In this document: piece by piece, positions 7,907 through 17,406 of the stretch
Layout of the letters: each line of letters opens with the position of its first letter
Numbering within the stretch: position 1 is the stretch's first letter
DNA from: Acetobacteraceae bacterium
Lineage (GTDB): Bacteria; Pseudomonadota; Alphaproteobacteria; Acetobacterales; Acetobacteraceae
Assembly: GCA_947475245.1 (NCBI GenBank)
Contig: CANJLW010000006.1
Location: forward strand, 1-64,000
Direction: 5' to 3'
DNA length: 64,000 nucleotides
The notes under the pieces: generated by a model
The model's database searches: none
Seen by the model: the letters and a program-made list of their open reading frames with translations, nothing else
What the model was told of the DNA's origin: nothing
Position numbers and translations under genes: made by a program

Positions 7907-9348
7907 GCACCTTGCTTGCCGTTGCCGGCCATGGTCGCCAGATCGACACCGTTGACGATGACCTGATCCTCGCTCGCGGTGAAAGCCCAGGTCATCCGCG
8001 GCCCTTCTATCCGCGCCAACCCGCGCAGCATGATCGCGATCGGCATGACATCGCGCAGTTCGGGCTTCTTGCGCGCTTCGGCGATCAGATCGTCGAGTCC
8101 TGTGCTCGACAATTGTCCCTCGACGCTGCCTTTGCCCGACGGTGTCAGGCGCAGCCGCGCCGAACCTGACAGGCGTAATGGGTCCAACTCCAGAGTCAGT
8201 GCCTCCACCCCCAGAAACGCGCCGTCCGCGGTGAACAGCGCGAGCGAGGCGGCTTCTATCGCCTTGGAGTCCTTCGCGTTGGTGGTGTTGTCGGTGATCA
8301 GTCGTGCCAGCTTGTCCCGATTGATCCCCGCAATCACCGGCCGCATCGACAGCTTGCTCGGCACCAGACTCGCCAGTTCCTTGGGCAGGCCGGGGATTTC
8401 AACACCTTCGATCGCCATGTCGATCCAGGCGCGAAGCAGCCCGCCCTGAATCTCCAGGCCCATGCCGGTGCGCATTTCCTCCAGCGAAACCTCTCCGATT
8501 CCGGGAATCTCGATCGACAGGTCGTCGACCGACTGCTCCAGTTCGAGCCGGGAAAAAAGGTCGAGGAACGCGGTCAGCGCTGCCTGCAGATCGGTCCGAT
8601 ACGCGTCGGAATTCTTTGGTTGGGATGCGCCGCCGCGCTGCCCGATGGCCGCGATCTCCTCGATACGCGGACGGCTGAGCCCGTCCAGGCGCGCGGTCGC
8701 CCGCGTGCGCCTGATTTCCATGGCGACTCGTTGGCCGTCATTGGTCGTTGCGATCGTGTGCCAACCGCCCACGCTGCCTTCCACACGCAGGTCCAGCTTG
8801 CCGTCCGCGCCGGGTGTCAGCGTGCCCTGACCTGCATAACGCTCGAAGCTCTGTTCCTGGCTGCCGCTTGGGTCGTCTACCTTGATTTCCACATCGCGGA
8901 GTTCAAATTCGGCCGAGGAGCGGCTCTTCAGCGCCGGGTCAATCGTGGCGCGCGCGTCCTGCGTGCCGACCGAGAACGCAAAACCCGACGGTGTGCGTGA
9001 CTTGTCCGAAGACATGGAGCTGACTCGCCCGCCGTTCGGCAGCACCAGGCGATCGATCGACCAGCGCCCGTCTTCCAGCGGACGCAACGCGACCGAAGCC
9101 TCCGCTTTCGTCAGGCCAAGCAGGGAATCCAGGGCCAGCGCGACACGGAAGTGATTGTCTTCCACCATCACGCGCAATGGCGACTCCTGGGCCGGCGGGC
9201 CGATCAACCATGTCATCCACGAGCGGATTTCCGTTTGCAGGGCTGCGGCACTCGCCGGGTCGACCGCGCGGGGTGGAACGGCCTGCGCCTGGGCGACTGC
9301 CGGACCCATCAGGGCGCTCAAGACGATACCGGCGCGGAACAAGCGCAT
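7876..9348 (-). CDS. Exported protein of unknown function (DUF2125-like?)
   Basis: This is a 490-residue protein beginning with a clear Sec signal peptide (MRLFRAG then a hydrophobic stretch ending VAQAQA). The rest looks like a beta-rich periplasmic or membrane-facing domain with repeated amphipathic strands (LDPLRLSGSARLRL, GVEIPGLPKELASL) and ends in a basic KGNKR tail. Length and style suit the alphaproteobacterial DUF2125 group, but I cannot confirm membership. ATG 9348 is chosen because AAGGA lies about 7 bp upstream; a GTG 30 bp earlier is in frame but would disrupt the signal peptide. Its 3' end overlaps the convergent methyltransferase gene. Confidence 0.65.
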   Translation of the reverse strand: MRLFRAGIVLSALMGPAVAQAQAVPPRAVDPASAAALQTEIRSWMTWLIGPPAQESPLRVMVEDNHFRVALALDSLLGLTKAEASVALRPLEDGRWSIDRLVLPNGGRVSSMSSDKSRTPSGFAFSVGTQDARATIDPALKSRSSAEFELRDVEIKVDDPSGSQEQSFERYAGQGTLTPGADGKLDLRVEGSVGGWHTIATTNDGQRVAMEIRRTRATARLDGLSRPRIEEIAAIGQRGGASQPKNSDAYRTDLQAALTAFLDLFSRLELEQSVDDLSIEIPGIGEVSLEEMRTGMGLEIQGGLLRAWIDMAIEGVEIPGLPKELASLVPSKLSMRPVIAGINRDKLARLITDNTTNAKDSKAIEAASLALFTADGAFLGVEALTLELDPLRLSGSARLRLTPSGKGSVEGQLSSTGLDDLIAEARKKPELRDVMPIAIMLRGLARIEGPRMTWAFTASEDQVIVNGVDLATMAGNGKQGAQPPAKGNKR

Positions 9349-9436
9349 AATTGCATCCTTGATCAGAAAGTGCCGCACGATAGCCGAACCGGCGCCCCTA
9401 TCGGAGGAAAAACGCCCGAGTGTTGCGTTTTGCCGA

Positions 9437-10801
9437 TTAAGGCGGCGGCACTGTGCCGAGCGGAAGCCAGACGCTGATGGTTGTGCCGACGTCGACCTCG
9501 CTGTCGATCGTCAGTTGGCCGCGATGGCGGTTGACGATGTGTTTGACGATCGCCAACCCCAGACCGGTTCCGCCCGCGGCGCGGGAGCGGCCTTTGTCGA
9601 CACGGTAAAACCGCTCGGTCAGCCGCGGCAGATGTACCTTCGCGATGCCCGCGCCGTTGTCCCGCACCGTCAGTACCACGCCGGCGCGGGCGGGCCATTG
9701 GCGCGCTTGCCCGTTGCTTCCCGGTTCGGCGCGTTTGGCGGTCAGGTACACCGTTCCGCCGTCCTTGCCGTATTTGACCGCGTTTTCCAGCAAGTTCTGC
9801 ACCACCTGCGCGATTTGATCGGCATCGCCGGTGGTTTCCGGCAACCCGTCCTCGATCTCCATGTCGATCGTGGCGTTCCGCTGGCGGAGCCTGGGTTCGA
9901 AGCCCGCGACGAGTCGCGGCAGCAGTTCCGCCAGATCAAGGCGCTCCGCCGGCGGTTGATGTTCCGTCAACTCGATACGCGACAGGCTCAGCAAATCGTC
10001 GATCAGGCGGTTCATCCGCGCGCCCTGTTCGGCCATGATGCCCAGGAAATGCTGCTGGGCATCGCGGTCATCCGCCGCCGGACCGCGCAGGGTTTCGACA
10101 AAACCGATCACCGAGGCCAAGGGCGTCCGCAGTTCGTGGCTGACATTGGCGACGAAATCTTCGCGCATCTGCTCGACCAGCCTTTCGCGGGTGCGGTCGG
10201 AAAGCACGACGACGACGCGCCCGCCGTCGGCCAGGGGCGGATCGATGGGCACGACGGTGGCAACCAGATCGCGGGGGACGGGCACCGCCAGTCCGATCGA
10301 GGCGATCTGCGACGTTTTCCCCGTCAGTGCCTGCCCGATCGCCGACCGCAGGCTGGGATGGCGCAAGACGGCGGGCAGATCGGCACCGAACGCCTGTCGC
10401 GCGGCGGCGTTCGCTCGGCGAATGTCGAATTCCGACGTCAGAACAATGACTGGGTCGGGCAGGCGTTCGAGAATCAGGGTATCCGCCAGGCGATCCTGCG
10501 CGCTGCGCAGCGCGTGCGCGGACAGCCTGCGGGCCAGCCGCTGAAGCTCACTGTCCAGGCTTTCCAACAGCGTGACGGAGGAGAATGTCGGCGGCGACCG
10601 GCTCGGTTCCACCTCCACCCGCCGAGCCATGTCGATTAGCGACGCGACATCGCGTTTTAATACCATGGCGGTCACACCGACGATTCCGATGTTCAACGCG
10701 GCGACGGCGGCGGCGGCCCAGCTGTCCACCCACCCGCCGAACGCGAGGATCGCCAGACTCCCCGTGATGGCACCGATCTGGATGGCCGCGACAACTTGCA
10801 T
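9437..10801 (-). CDS. PhoR-like sensor histidine kinase
   Basis: This is a 454-residue inner-membrane kinase. Two N-terminal membrane helices (about residues 5-22 and 28-47) are followed by a PAS-like domain (110-205) and the HisKA box FVANVSHELRTPLAS with phospho-acceptor H222. The HATPase domain carries the N box NLLENAVKYG, G1 DNGAGI, and G2 GGTGLGLAIVKHI. The PAS-HisKA-HATPase order and NVSHELRTPL box are those of PhoR, the phosphate-starvation kinase. No phoB, phoU or pst genes are adjacent; the gene follows the helicase by 14 bp on the same strand. PhoR identity is therefore a family-level call. Confidence 0.85.
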   Translation of the reverse strand: MQVVAAIQIGAITGSLAILAFGGWVDSWAAAAVAALNIGIVGVTAMVLKRDVASLIDMARRVEVEPSRSPPTFSSVTLLESLDSELQRLARRLSAHALRSAQDRLADTLILERLPDPVIVLTSEFDIRRANAAARQAFGADLPAVLRHPSLRSAIGQALTGKTSQIASIGLAVPVPRDLVATVVPIDPPLADGGRVVVVLSDRTRERLVEQMREDFVANVSHELRTPLASVIGFVETLRGPAADDRDAQQHFLGIMAEQGARMNRLIDDLLSLSRIELTEHQPPAERLDLAELLPRLVAGFEPRLRQRNATIDMEIEDGLPETTGDADQIAQVVQNLLENAVKYGKDGGTVYLTAKRAEPGSNGQARQWPARAGVVLTVRDNGAGIAKVHLPRLTERFYRVDKGRSRAAGGTGLGLAIVKHIVNRHRGQLTIDSEVDVGTTISVWLPLGTVPPP

Positions 10802-10815
10802 GGGGACCGTCCGCG

Positions 10816-13665
10816 TCAGGCCGTTGGATTGTCGTCGAGGAACGCACGGGTTTGTAGGACGGCTTCCGCCAACCCAACCCGTTGAACCGTCACGCCGGCC
10901 GGAAAGGCCGAAAGCAGGCGTGTGGGAGTTTGCCGATCGAGCAGCACGAACACGCCGCGGTCCGTTTCCCGGCGAATCAGCCGGCCGAAGGCCTGCCGCA
11001 GGCGGAGCCGCGCGATGCGGTCGTCGTAGTTCTTAGGGTTGCCGTCGGACAGGTGCACGCGGCGTTCGCGATGCAGGATGTCCGGCCTTGGCCAGGGAAC
11101 GCGTTCGAACACGACAAGGCGCAGGGCGCGTCCGGGCACATCCACGCCGTCGCGCATCGCGTCGGTGCCGAGGAGGCAACTTTCTTCCTCTGTGCGGAAG
11201 ATGTCGACCAGGGTGGCGTTACCCATGGTATCGACGTGTTGGGCGAACAACGGAATGCCGTTGGCTTCCAGCTCGGGCGCGATGCGCGCATGCACCGCGC
11301 GTAACCGGCGGATCGCGGTGAACAGGCCGAGTCCGCCGCCCCGCGCGGCCATGAACAGGCTGCGATAGGCACCGGCTAACTGGCCGATGTCGCCGCCGTA
11401 CACGTCCGTGACGACAAAGGCGCGAGTTTGCGCGGCGTAGTTGAATGGCGATGCGACGGTGGCGCGGATGGCCGGTGACGGCAGATGCGGCGCGCCGACG
11501 CGCGCTTCCGCGGCCGCCCAGGCCTGTTCCGGGTCGCCGTCGCCGGAGTCGCGCAAGGTCGCGGAGGTGACCAGCAACCCCTGCGCCGGTGCCGCGAGCG
11601 TGGTGGCAAACGGGATCGTCGGATCCAGCCAATGCCGGTGCAATCCGACGTCCTTATCGTTGGTTCCGTCGCGGTCGAGTTGAAAGAAGCACACGTAAGA
11701 CGGCCGCTGCCCCGGCGGCGGCTGGGGTTCGGTCAGCGCCCACAGCATGCTCTGCCAGGCGCCGAGCGGGTTGATGGCGCGTCGGTTCAGCGAGCGGCCG
11801 ATGGACTCGATGCGATTGCGCGTGGCCTCGTCGAGTTCTTCGGACTCGTCTTCGAGGCGTGCAAGAAGCCGGTCGCGCAGGGTGGAAAGCGGTTCGGCGA
11901 TGCGCGCCAGCGCGCGTGCCAGCCGGTCCGCCGCTTCCGCGAGATCCGGGCCGAGGGGAAACACGTCGCATTCGATCGAACCCCAGGGGATTTGCGTGCT
12001 GGGCATGCGTCCCGGTTCCGGGTCGTCACCCTGTGTGCGCGCCAGCACCTGACGATGCACAAGACGCAGGAACGCCTCGGTCGGGTTGGGGCGCGCGCCT
12101 TCAGTGGCCGAGGTGACTTCGATCCCCGCCAGTTCGGGGCCGGCATCCGCCAGCCGGGTTGCCCAGGCGGCGGCGGGCAGGGCGCGAGTTGCCTGCAGGG
12201 CCGCATCGAGCGGGGTTTCCAGATTGGGGCGATCCGCGATCAGTTCTTCCAGGCGCTTGCGAATGCCGCGCGCCCGGGATCGCCCGCCTTCCGCGCCCAG
12301 CAGCCAGCGGCGCAGTTCGGCGGTTTCCGTCCCGGACAATTCGGCCGAAAACGCGCCGTCGGCGGCATCGAACAAATGATGCCCTTCGTCGAAGACATAG
12401 CGAGTCGGCACCGTATTGTCGTCGATTCCGCCCCAGGCGGCCTGCGTCATCACCAGCGCATGATTGGCCACCACCAGATCGGCACCGCGCGCTCGGCGGA
12501 TCGTGTGCTCGATAAAGCACCTACGCCAATGCGGGCAGGCCGCGTGGATGCATTCCCCGCGCCGATCCGCCAATGTCGCGATCAACCCGGCACCGTGAAG
12601 TTCGGCCATCCATCCCGGCAGATCGCCGCCCTGAATGTCGCCGTCGTTCGTTGCCATCGCCCAGCGCGCGATCAGGCCGAGCGGGATGAGTTGGGAAGCC
12701 AGGAACCCGCCGGACGCCGTGTTGACCTGGTCTTCCATGTTCAACAGGCAGATGTAGTTTTCTCGGCCCTTGCGCACCACGACGCGACGGCGTCGGTCGG
12801 TGGGATCGGGGATCAGCCGGGCCAGTTCGCCGTCGATCTGGCGCTGCAAATGGCGTGTGAAGGTGCTGATCCAGACCGGTCCCTTGTTCTTTTCCGCCCA
12901 GACGCTGGCGGGCGCGAGGTAGCCCAGCGTTTTGCCGGTGCCGGTTCCGGCCTCCGCCAGCACAAGATGCGGATCGCCGCGCACTTCGCGCGGCGCGAAG
13001 GCGGCGGATGCGGCCCCGGCGTAATCGGCTTGCCCCGGACGCTGTTCGGCCTCGGGACCAAGCATGATCGCCAGCCGCCCGCGTGCCTCCGCTTCCCCGA
13101 CACCGTGCGCGGAGGGTGGGGGCAGGGGCGCGGCATCTTCCCATTCCGGCAGGTTCTTCCAAACCTTAAACGGCTCGACGGAGGCAATCGCGTCGGGTTT
13201 GTTCAGCGCGGCGAGAATATAGGGTGCCCATCCCCAGCCGGCCTTGCCCATGCGCGCGGCCAGAGCCGGGGCGTCGCGGTTAAGGACGGTGTCGCGGCCC
13301 TGCGCCAGCCGGTTCAACAGTGCGCGCGCCACGACCGGCAACAACGCGGCTTCGGCTTCCAGCCCGCCGGCCGGCGGATCGAGGTCGAGACCGATTGCCA
13401 GACCGCGCGGCGTCGGCGCGACGGTTTGCGCGGGCAGCACGAACGCGAAAAGTTCCAGCAGGTCGAAGGCAAGGCCCTGGCGCATGCCCAGGCGGCGTAA
13501 GGTCGCCGGAGCGTGCACCACGAGCGGGGGCGACATTTCGCGCAGGCGAGACGCGGCGTCCGCCTGGGTTACGACCATCAACTCGCCATCCGGCGTCAGG
13601 ATGGCGGAACGGCCATGCCCGGCGACCACGGCCGGCGCGTCGGGCGGCGAGATGGGAGAATTCAC
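10816..13665 (-). CDS. DinG/XPD-type ATP-dependent DNA helicase
   Basis: This 949-residue superfamily 2 helicase has Walker A AGTGTGKT (residues 239-246) and a DEGH Walker B box in the middle third. It has four cysteines between them in the pattern YICLL ... ECIHAACPHWRRC, positioned like the Fe-S cluster ligands of XPD/DinG enzymes. Late motifs include LVTSATL and a QAFGRLIR arginine-finger region. The first 200 residues are an extra N-terminal domain not needed for helicase action. It probably resolves DNA or RNA-DNA structures 5' to 3', as family members do. The start is GTG 13665 with only a weak ribosome site. phoR-like follows closely and may be co-transcribed. Confidence 0.88.
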   Translation of the reverse strand: MNSPISPPDAPAVVAGHGRSAILTPDGELMVVTQADAASRLREMSPPLVVHAPATLRRLGMRQGLAFDLLELFAFVLPAQTVAPTPRGLAIGLDLDPPAGGLEAEAALLPVVARALLNRLAQGRDTVLNRDAPALAARMGKAGWGWAPYILAALNKPDAIASVEPFKVWKNLPEWEDAAPLPPPSAHGVGEAEARGRLAIMLGPEAEQRPGQADYAGAASAAFAPREVRGDPHLVLAEAGTGTGKTLGYLAPASVWAEKNKGPVWISTFTRHLQRQIDGELARLIPDPTDRRRRVVVRKGRENYICLLNMEDQVNTASGGFLASQLIPLGLIARWAMATNDGDIQGGDLPGWMAELHGAGLIATLADRRGECIHAACPHWRRCFIEHTIRRARGADLVVANHALVMTQAAWGGIDDNTVPTRYVFDEGHHLFDAADGAFSAELSGTETAELRRWLLGAEGGRSRARGIRKRLEELIADRPNLETPLDAALQATRALPAAAWATRLADAGPELAGIEVTSATEGARPNPTEAFLRLVHRQVLARTQGDDPEPGRMPSTQIPWGSIECDVFPLGPDLAEAADRLARALARIAEPLSTLRDRLLARLEDESEELDEATRNRIESIGRSLNRRAINPLGAWQSMLWALTEPQPPPGQRPSYVCFFQLDRDGTNDKDVGLHRHWLDPTIPFATTLAAPAQGLLVTSATLRDSGDGDPEQAWAAAEARVGAPHLPSPAIRATVASPFNYAAQTRAFVVTDVYGGDIGQLAGAYRSLFMAARGGGLGLFTAIRRLRAVHARIAPELEANGIPLFAQHVDTMGNATLVDIFRTEEESCLLGTDAMRDGVDVPGRALRLVVFERVPWPRPDILHRERRVHLSDGNPKNYDDRIARLRLRQAFGRLIRRETDRGVFVLLDRQTPTRLLSAFPAGVTVQRVGLAEAVLQTRAFLDDNPTA

Positions 13666-13781
13666 CCGGAAAGTTTAGCCTCATTCGCGAGGCGTCGCCA
13701 ATCGGGAGTCACGGTTCACCGGCGGCGGCAAGTTTTGTGTGCCCGATTGACCTTGCGGCAAGGCGTCCATAGCTTCAGGCG

Positions 13782-15368
13782 ATGTCCGATACAGACCGAA
13801 ATCCGCTCGTCATTCCGAAAGCCTGGCCGTTTGAAGAAGCTGCGAGGGTCGCGCGGCGTCTGGCCGCGTCGGGCAAATCGCACGCATTGTTCGAGACCGG
13901 CTACGGCCCGTCCGGGTTGCCGCATATCGGCACGTTCGGCGAAGTCGCGCGCACGTCCTGGGTGCGGCACGCGTTCACCCAATTGACCGGGATGCCGTCG
14001 AAGCTGCTGGCGTTCAGCGACGACATGGACGGCCTGCGCAAGGCACCGGACAACGTCCCGAACCGGGAGATGCTGGAAAAGCATCTCGGGATGCCGCTGA
14101 CCCGCATTCCCGACCCCTTCGGCACCCACGACTCCTTTGGTGCACACAATAATGCTCGGCTTCGCGCCTTCCTCGACTCGTTCGGTTTTGAGTATGAATT
14201 CGCGTCCTCGACCGAGTATTACGCGCAGGGCCGCTTCGACGTCGCCTTGATCCGTATCTTGGAATGCTATGACGCGGTCATGCAGGTGATCCTGCCGACC
14301 CTTGGGCCGGATCGCCGCGCCACGTATTCGCCCATTCTGCCGATCCATCCGAAGACCGGCATCGTGATGCAGGTGCCGATGGAAGCGAAGGATCCCGTGG
14401 CCGGCACGGTCGTTTGGCGCGACCCCGAAACCAATGAAGCTTTTGAGACATCGGTCAAAGGCGGCCATTGTAAGTTGCAGTGGAAGGCCGACTGGGCCAT
14501 GCGTTGGTTCGCATTGAATGTGGACTACGAGATGTCCGGCAAGGACCTGATCGATTCCGTGAAACTGTCGGGCCGCATCTGTCGTATCCTCGGAAGCCAG
14601 CCGCCGGAAGGCTTCACCTACGAGCTTTTTCTGGATCAGAACTCGCAGAAGATCAGCAAATCCAAGGGCAACGGGCTGTCGGTGGACGAATGGCTGCGCT
14701 ACGCGCCGCCCGAGTCGCTCAGCCAGTTCATGTACAACCAGCCGCAGCGGGCCAAGCGTCTGTATTTCGACGTGATTCCGCGGGCGGTGGACGAATATAT
14801 TGCGAATGCCGACAAGGCGCGCGGGCAGGCCGATGGTGATCGGCCGAGCAATCCGGCCTGGCACGTGCATCGCGGCAATCTGCCGAACCATGCCGGCAGC
14901 CCGATTTCGTTTGGCATGCTGTTGAACCTTGCGAGCGTGGTCAACGCCGAGACGCCGGACATCCTGTGGGGCTTCATTCGTCGCTACGCCCCGCATGCGA
15001 ACCCGGAGACGGAACCGCTGCTGGCCCGCCTCGTGGATCACGCGATCGCCTATTACCAGGACATCGTCCGGCCGGATAAAAGCTACCGCGAGCCGGACGC
15101 CAACGAACGCGCCGCGCTGATCGACCTTGGCGCCACACTGGCGGAACTGCCGACGGATGCGTCGGCGGAGACGATCCAGAACGCGGTCTTCGAGGTCGGC
15201 AAGCGTCACGCCTTCCCCGAACTGCGGGCGTGGTTCGGGTGCCTGTATCAGGTCTTGCTCGGTCAGCAGGAAGGCCCGCGTTTCGGCGGTTTCGTCGCGC
15301 TGTACGGGGTGCGCGAGACGGAAGACTTGATCCGGACCGCCCTGGCGCGACACGTGGAAGTGGTCTGA
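13782..15368 (+). CDS. lysK: Lysyl-tRNA synthetase, class I
   Basis: This enzyme charges tRNA-Lys with lysine in the cytosol. The 528-residue protein is the class I form found in archaea and many alphaproteobacteria, not the class II LysS of E. coli. Signature motifs are HIGT (residues 48-51, the HIGH box) and KISKSKGNG near residue 290 (the KMSKS loop). The N-terminal [17 protein letters not shown] context is typical. It starts 4 bp upstream of a membrane protein related to lysyl-phosphatidylglycerol synthases, which use Lys-tRNA as donor. No second lysyl-tRNA synthetase is in the window. Confidence 0.97.
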   Translation: MSDTDRNPLVIPKAWPFEEAARVARRLAASGKSHALFETGYGPSGLPHIGTFGEVARTSWVRHAFTQLTGMPSKLLAFSDDMDGLRKAPDNVPNREMLEKHLGMPLTRIPDPFGTHDSFGAHNNARLRAFLDSFGFEYEFASSTEYYAQGRFDVALIRILECYDAVMQVILPTLGPDRRATYSPILPIHPKTGIVMQVPMEAKDPVAGTVVWRDPETNEAFETSVKGGHCKLQWKADWAMRWFALNVDYEMSGKDLIDSVKLSGRICRILGSQPPEGFTYELFLDQNSQKISKSKGNGLSVDEWLRYAPPESLSQFMYNQPQRAKRLYFDVIPRAVDEYIANADKARGQADGDRPSNPAWHVHRGNLPNHAGSPISFGMLLNLASVVNAETPDILWGFIRRYAPHANPETEPLLARLVDHAIAYYQDIVRPDKSYREPDANERAALIDLGATLAELPTDASAETIQNAVFEVGKRHAFPELRAWFGCLYQVLLGQQEGPRFGGFVALYGVRETEDLIRTALARHVEVV

Positions 15369-15372
15369 ACCG

Positions 15373-17406
15373 ATGGCAGCCAAACCGACGGAAAAGGTAA
15401 AAAGCTGGATGCGGCATCTGCCGGCCGTGATCGGTCTGGTGCTGCTGATCGGCGCGATCTACGTGGTGCAAAAAGAGTTCCGGCACCTCAAGCTAAAGGA
15501 CATCGGCGATGTTCTGGCGGAAATCCCGACATCCGCGCTGGTGTTCTCGTTTATCTGGACCGTGCTGTCTTATGGCATTCTGACGTTCTACGATCGGCTG
15601 GGAACGATCTACGCCGGGCACAAGGTGTCGTACGGGCGGGTCGCGTTCGCGTCGTTCTGCGCCTATTCCCTGTCGCATAACCTGGGGTTTGCCGCGGTGT
15701 CGGGTGCCGCCGTGCGGTTCCGGCTCTATGCCCATTGGGGGCTTACGCCGCTACAGATCGGCAAGACAGTCGCGTTTTGCAGCCTGACCTTCGCGTTGGG
15801 CGGCCTGGTCCTGGGCGGCGCGATCCTGTTCGCCGAACCGAAAGCCATCCCGTTCTTCGGCCAATACCTGCCGTTATGGGCGCTGTATGGGGTCGGCGCG
15901 CTGCTATGGGCCGTCGTTCTGGCCTATGTGACGATGTCGCGCATCATCGGGCATGTCCGTATTCTCGGGAACGACATCGATCTGCCGGGCTGGCGGATGG
16001 CGATCGTCCAGGTGCTGCTGGCCACTGTCGACGTCGCGGTCACGGCGACCATTTTCTATGCTCTGCTGCCGGCCTCCCCGAACCTGACCTGGTTGATTTT
16101 CCTGGGCGTTTACGTGGCATCCTACACCGCCGGGTTGGCCGCCAATCTGCCTGGGGGGATCGGCGTTTTCGATACCGCGATGCTGTTCGGGCTGGAACCG
16201 TATATCGACGCCCCGCACGTCGTCGGCGCGATCGTCGTGTTCCGCCTCTATTACTACATCATCCCGCTGTTTCTGGCCGGCGGCCTGTTTGCCGGCAACG
16301 AGATCATGCTGCGCGGCGGTGGCGTGATGCAGTATTTCGGTCGGCTGTCCGCCGTGCAGGCCATCGGCCGTTGGAGCGAACCCGACTTCGCCGTCGGTGC
16401 CGCGACCGGCGCGGTGGCGCTGTGCGGCGCGCTGATGCTGGCATTGGGCGTGTTGGTCCCAAGCGGCGATTTCTCGTGGCTCGATCCCGATTATGCGGAT
16501 TTCGCGCGGCAGGCGGGGCAATTCCTGCCGTCGCTGATCGGCGCGGGCTTGATTGTCGCCGCCCTCGGGCTATCCCAGCGGGTCAATCTCGCCTGGGGCG
16601 TGACGATCGTCCTTTTGGTCGCGGGCGCGGCGTTCGCGGCGACACAGAATGGTCGCCTATGGGTCGGCTTGGTGCTGATCGTGACGACACTCCTCGTCGC
16701 CCCGTTTCGCGGCTGCTTCTATCGCCGAGCACGGCTTTTGTCGGGCAAGCTCGATCCGTCGACGGCCCTGTCGCTGATCGTGTTGGTGATCTGTCTGTTG
16801 GCGCTCGCCGTTACGCGATCGCATACCCACCTCCTGACCAACGACGCCTGGTGGGCGGTGGTCCTGTCGCCGGAAGCGCCGCATTCCGTGCGCCTGGCGG
16901 TGGCAATCGCCGTCATCCTGGGCGCGATCGCGCTGTGGCTTTTGCTGCGCCCGGGCCGGGTGCGGTTCCACGACTGGAACACCGAAGCGCAACGTCGCTT
17001 TGCCGCGCTCGGAGGCACCGCGCCGAAGCAGGCCGACGGATTGCTGATGGACGATTCTGACGGCGCGGGCGTGCCGTTCCGCCGGGTCGGTCGCGTTCTT
17101 CTGGCGCTCGGCGATCCGATGGGCCCCGCGGCGGAACGCGTCGCGACCATCTGGCGGCTGCGCGACCTCGCTCGGCAGGAAGGGCTGGACGCGGCGGTAT
17201 GGCGGGCGGGACCCGACCTGCTTAAGGTCTATGGCGATATCGGGCTGACCGCCTTGCCGCTTGGTCAGGATGGTCTGCCACTGCCGGAATCGGACGCGGA
17301 CACCCCCGCCGCCGCACACTATCTGGTTTGCATGGCGGAGCGTGACCTGTCGCTTCTGCTGCCGCTTCTTCCGCAATTCGCCGAACAGGCGACACCGGAT
17401 CGATGA
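15373..17406 (+). CDS. MprF-like membrane protein with a shortened synthase domain
   Basis: This 677-residue protein is dominated by about 13-14 transmembrane helices. It matches the UPF0104/lysylphosphatidylglycerol flippase domain of MprF (ASFCAYSLSHNLGF, AANLPGGIGVFD, VVFRLYYYIIPL). A soluble C-terminal part begins near residue 545 with FRRVGRVLLALGDPMGP and DIGLTALPLG, the opening of the MprF synthase domain. It ends after roughly 130 residues, where full-length MprF has about 300. The catalytic GNAT-like half therefore appears missing. It sits 4 bp after lysK and overlaps rmuC by 4 bp. Lipid flipping is a plausible role; transfer of lysine is doubtful. Confidence 0.8.
   Translation: MAAKPTEKVKSWMRHLPAVIGLVLLIGAIYVVQKEFRHLKLKDIGDVLAEIPTSALVFSFIWTVLSYGILTFYDRLGTIYAGHKVSYGRVAFASFCAYSLSHNLGFAAVSGAAVRFRLYAHWGLTPLQIGKTVAFCSLTFALGGLVLGGAILFAEPKAIPFFGQYLPLWALYGVGALLWAVVLAYVTMSRIIGHVRILGNDIDLPGWRMAIVQVLLATVDVAVTATIFYALLPASPNLTWLIFLGVYVASYTAGLAANLPGGIGVFDTAMLFGLEPYIDAPHVVGAIVVFRLYYYIIPLFLAGGLFAGNEIMLRGGGVMQYFGRLSAVQAIGRWSEPDFAVGAATGAVALCGALMLALGVLVPSGDFSWLDPDYADFARQAGQFLPSLIGAGLIVAALGLSQRVNLAWGVTIVLLVAGAAFAATQNGRLWVGLVLIVTTLLVAPFRGCFYRRARLLSGKLDPSTALSLIVLVICLLALAVTRSHTHLLTNDAWWAVVLSPEAPHSVRLAVAIAVILGAIALWLLLRPGRVRFHDWNTEAQRRFAALGGTAPKQADGLLMDDSDGAGVPFRRVGRVLLALGDPMGPAAERVATIWRLRDLARQEGLDAAVWRAGPDLLKVYGDIGLTALPLGQDGLPLPESDADTPAAAHYLVCMAERDLSLLLPLLPQFAEQATPDR

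Noticed and set aside
11485-13500. 671-residue plus-strand frame inside the helicase gene
   Set aside because: Antisense shadow of the helicase; composition is low-complexity Arg/Gly/Gln with no recognisable motif.
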